A stretch of 64,000 nt of DNA from assembly GCF_004011865.1 (NCBI RefSeq), contig NZ_RKLP01000007.1, positions 291,891-355,890 of the forward strand. The letters are read 5' to 3'. Both the position numbers and the translations under genes were made by a program. How positions within the stretch are numbered: the stretch's first letter is position 1; each line of letters begins with the position of its first letter. Source of the stretch: Prescottella agglutinans (GTDB taxonomy: Bacteria; Actinomycetota; Actinomycetes; Mycobacteriales; Mycobacteriaceae). The notes below the pieces were generated by a model. It had not been told where the DNA came from and ran no database searches. It saw nothing but the letters and a program-made list of their open reading frames with translations. Positions 62,929 to 64,000 of the stretch are shown here, piece after piece.

Positions 62929-63023
62929 GTGCCTGCCGAATTCGGGCCGTGGCAGACGATCTGGAAACGTCACCGCCGCTCAGCGGCCGGTGCGGGCATT
63001 CGACAGGCAAGATGGTCCCTATG
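62929..63023 (+). pseudogene. IS5-type transposase fragment
   Basis: From GTG 62929 the plus strand reads VPAEFGPWQTIWKRHRRSAAGAG and soon stops at 63021-63023. PAEFGPWQTIWKRHRR is a hallmark of the N-terminal domain of IS5-family (IS1647-like) transposases. The rest is absent. It marks an old element next to the IS481 copy. Its 3' end overlaps the start of the small membrane gene. Confidence 0.6.
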
Positions 63024-63200
63024 AGCGCACACGCAGGCCTGCTCCTGGCGATCGCGATCCCCGCCGGCGGCCTGGTCGTGTTCACGCTGGTCTTCTTCCT
63101 GCTCGGCCGCAGGATGCGGCGGCTGCGTCACGAAGGTCGTGTCACGTACCCCGCGAAGACCACGCCCGGCAGCAACGACTTCTCCAGCAACGCCGTGTGA
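63021..63200 (+). CDS. Small single-pass membrane protein
   Basis: A 59-residue protein with one strong membrane helix (GLLLAIAIPAGGLVVFTLVFFLLG), a basic stretch right after it (RRMRRLRHEGR) and a polar tail, pointing the C-terminus to the cytoplasm. The start is ATG 63021. It looks like a real gene by composition, but homology cannot be judged. It sits in an IS-rich stretch. Confidence 0.5.
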   Translation: MSAHAGLLLAIAIPAGGLVVFTLVFFLLGRRMRRLRHEGRVTYPAKTTPGSNDFSSNAV

Positions 63201-63290
63201 GCCCCCCGAGCGGCCCTGGAATCCGGAAGCTGGCCCGGGGGTGCCACTAGCGCCGGCACCCACGTGCCTCGCGAGTGAAAGGGTAAGCGC

Positions 63291-63854
63291 ATGACGACAC
63301 CTCGCGCCTATCTTGACGCTGTTGCGGAGATATACACGGGACTTGATGCTTCTCTGGATTTGCGAGCCCCGCTGGCGGACACGAATCGTGACGCGATGCT
63401 CGCGTCGCTGGGATACGGGGTGGTGGACTGGCTCGTCGATCTGTGGCGAGTCGCCGACGGCGGGCCAGTCTACAGTCCGGTGTTCACACGGCCAGATTTC
63501 TTCAACGGTGCGGACTTCCTGTCCGTGTCGCAGTCCCTTGCGTTGCGCAATCGCCTGCGTGATATTGCGGGGAACTTCGCGGGCTGGCAGGAGTCGGTAC
63601 CTCGCGATGGTCGGATCCGCGCGGGCTGGTTCCTCGACACGTGGGTGCCATTCGCAGCCTTTGGAGGGAGCACGATCGTCCTATTCGCCGACTGCGACCC
63701 GGGCCCCGGGGGCGCGGTCGGTCAGGTGATCTCCTACGTGCATGACCCCGACCAGATCTCCTTGGTGGCACTCGATGGTGAGGCCTATCTTGACGCATCG
63801 CTCACGTGGTTCCGCGATCAAGCAGAAGAGTTCGTCCCCGAACCTGAAGATTGA
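63291..63854 (+). CDS. SMI1/KNR4-family protein
   Basis: A 187-residue protein with the typical layout of the SMI1/KNR4 superfamily: VDWLVDLWRVADGGP near the N-terminus, WVPFAAFGGSTIVLFADCDPGPGGAVGQVISYVHDPDQISLVALDGEAYL in the second half. Members are often immunity proteins for polymorphic toxins, but solitary copies are common. GAAAGGG (63277-63283) is seven bases before ATG 63291. Flanked by IS remnants, it may be acquired; G+C is slightly lower than in the backbone. No toxin gene is seen nearby. Confidence 0.75.
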   Translation: MTTPRAYLDAVAEIYTGLDASLDLRAPLADTNRDAMLASLGYGVVDWLVDLWRVADGGPVYSPVFTRPDFFNGADFLSVSQSLALRNRLRDIAGNFAGWQESVPRDGRIRAGWFLDTWVPFAAFGGSTIVLFADCDPGPGGAVGQVISYVHDPDQISLVALDGEAYLDASLTWFRDQAEEFVPEPED

Positions 63855-63873
63855 GACGCTTCTTCGCCCTAGG

Positions 63874-64000
63874 TGTACCTGGCCATCAGGTTGGTTGCAG
63901 TCGGCTGATCGGTGGTAGTCCTCCGAGTGCGCTGTGGCGTCGTCGAGTGTTGTAGTACTCGAGCCAAGGTGCAAGCGCGTCGGCGCGTTCGGTGTTGCTG
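63874..64000 (-). mobile_element. Second IS481-type element, end only
   Basis: TGTACCTGGCCATCAGGTTGG starts at 63874 directly after CCTAGG (63868-63873), again an NCTAGN target. The transposase C-terminus (63886 onward) lies inside. The element continues beyond the window, so the other end and duplication cannot be checked. Confidence 0.7.
63886..64000 (-). CDS. IS481-family transposase, C-terminal part
   Basis: The last 37 residues of a transposase read LAPWLEYYNTRRRHSALGGLPPISRL and stop at 63886-63888; the N-terminus is outside the window. The YYN-RR-HSALGG-PP motif is the end of the integrase-type catalytic domain of IS481/IS3-like transposases. It differs from the copy at 61977 (YNHHRPHSAIGG), so it is another member of the family. 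Confidence 0.78.
   Translation of the reverse strand, partial: SNTERADALAPWLEYYNTRRRHSALGGLPPISRLQPT

Overview
The window is about 70% G+C and comes from a mycolate-type actinobacterium. The best guess is Rhodococcus or the closely related Prescottella, with other Mycobacteriales possible. The evidence is the mabA-inhA pair (fabG-inhA) followed by hemH, an actinobacterial SUF operon headed by sufR, opcA in the pentose phosphate operon, an MptB-like mannosyltransferase, and many GTG, TTG and apparently leaderless starts. From about 1.7 to 59.3 kb the gene order largely follows, from recall, the M. tuberculosis block around Rv1445c-Rv1496 in inverted orientation, so most of this is conserved backbone.

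Layout. 0-1.7 kb: tail of a nucleoside hydrolase, a TetR regulator and a VOC protein. 1.7-7 kb (minus): mutA-mutB-meaB, methylmalonyl-CoA mutase and its GTPase chaperone. 7-14.1 kb: a double hot-dog thioesterase, a VTT-family membrane protein, a SatD-like/DUF3307-like pair, a minus-strand set (NfeD, SPFH and a membrane protein with an L7/L12-like tail), a DUF3097 protein, a hypothetical gene and an HTH gene. 14.1-16.5 kb: an IS607-like element with a wrecked serine recombinase but an apparently intact RuvC-type TnpB. 16.6-25 kb (minus): ripA-type NlpC/P60 hydrolase, moxR, DUF58, VWA, fabG, inhA, hemH. 25.3-28.8 kb: aconitase and its repressor acnR, with a recognisable AcnR box. 28.8-37.4 kb: hydrolase, HTH gene, ABC-F ATPase, VOC protein, SDR, lycopene cyclase, secreted phosphatase, Ku and a DUF1990 protein. 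37.4-43.8 kb (minus): sufR-sufB-sufD-sufC-sufS-sufU-sufT. 43.9-52.7 kb: mannosyltransferase, ABC exporter, secreted beta-propeller-like protein, ctaA, quinone reductase and ctaB. 52.8-59.3 kb: tkt-tal-zwf-opcA-pgl. 59.6-61.9 kb: hypothetical, hydrolase, MarR and YciI genes. 61.9-64 kb: an IS-rich patch with a deleted IS481 element that has a clean target duplication, an IS5-type remnant, a SMI1/KNR4 gene and the end of a second IS481-type element.

Functional links. The suf operon supplies Fe-S clusters to aconitase, SufR and probably actinobacterial ferrochelatase. hemH feeds heme to CtaB and CtaA for heme a. fabG and inhA make mycolic-acid precursors, while ripA, moxR, DUF58 and VWA genes concern the envelope. 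tkt to pgl make NADPH and pentoses. mutAB-meaB handle propionyl-CoA carbon.

Most unusual points: the TnpB left beside a dead recombinase; a SufR-type operator on the sufR start codon; a perfect hairpin and an inverted repeat upstream of ripA; a palindrome between the -35 and -10 of the SatD-like gene; and an IS481 copy that lost its catalytic core yet keeps 22/23 terminal repeats and a CCTAGA duplication. Apart from possible roles for these, no clearly new multi-gene system was found.
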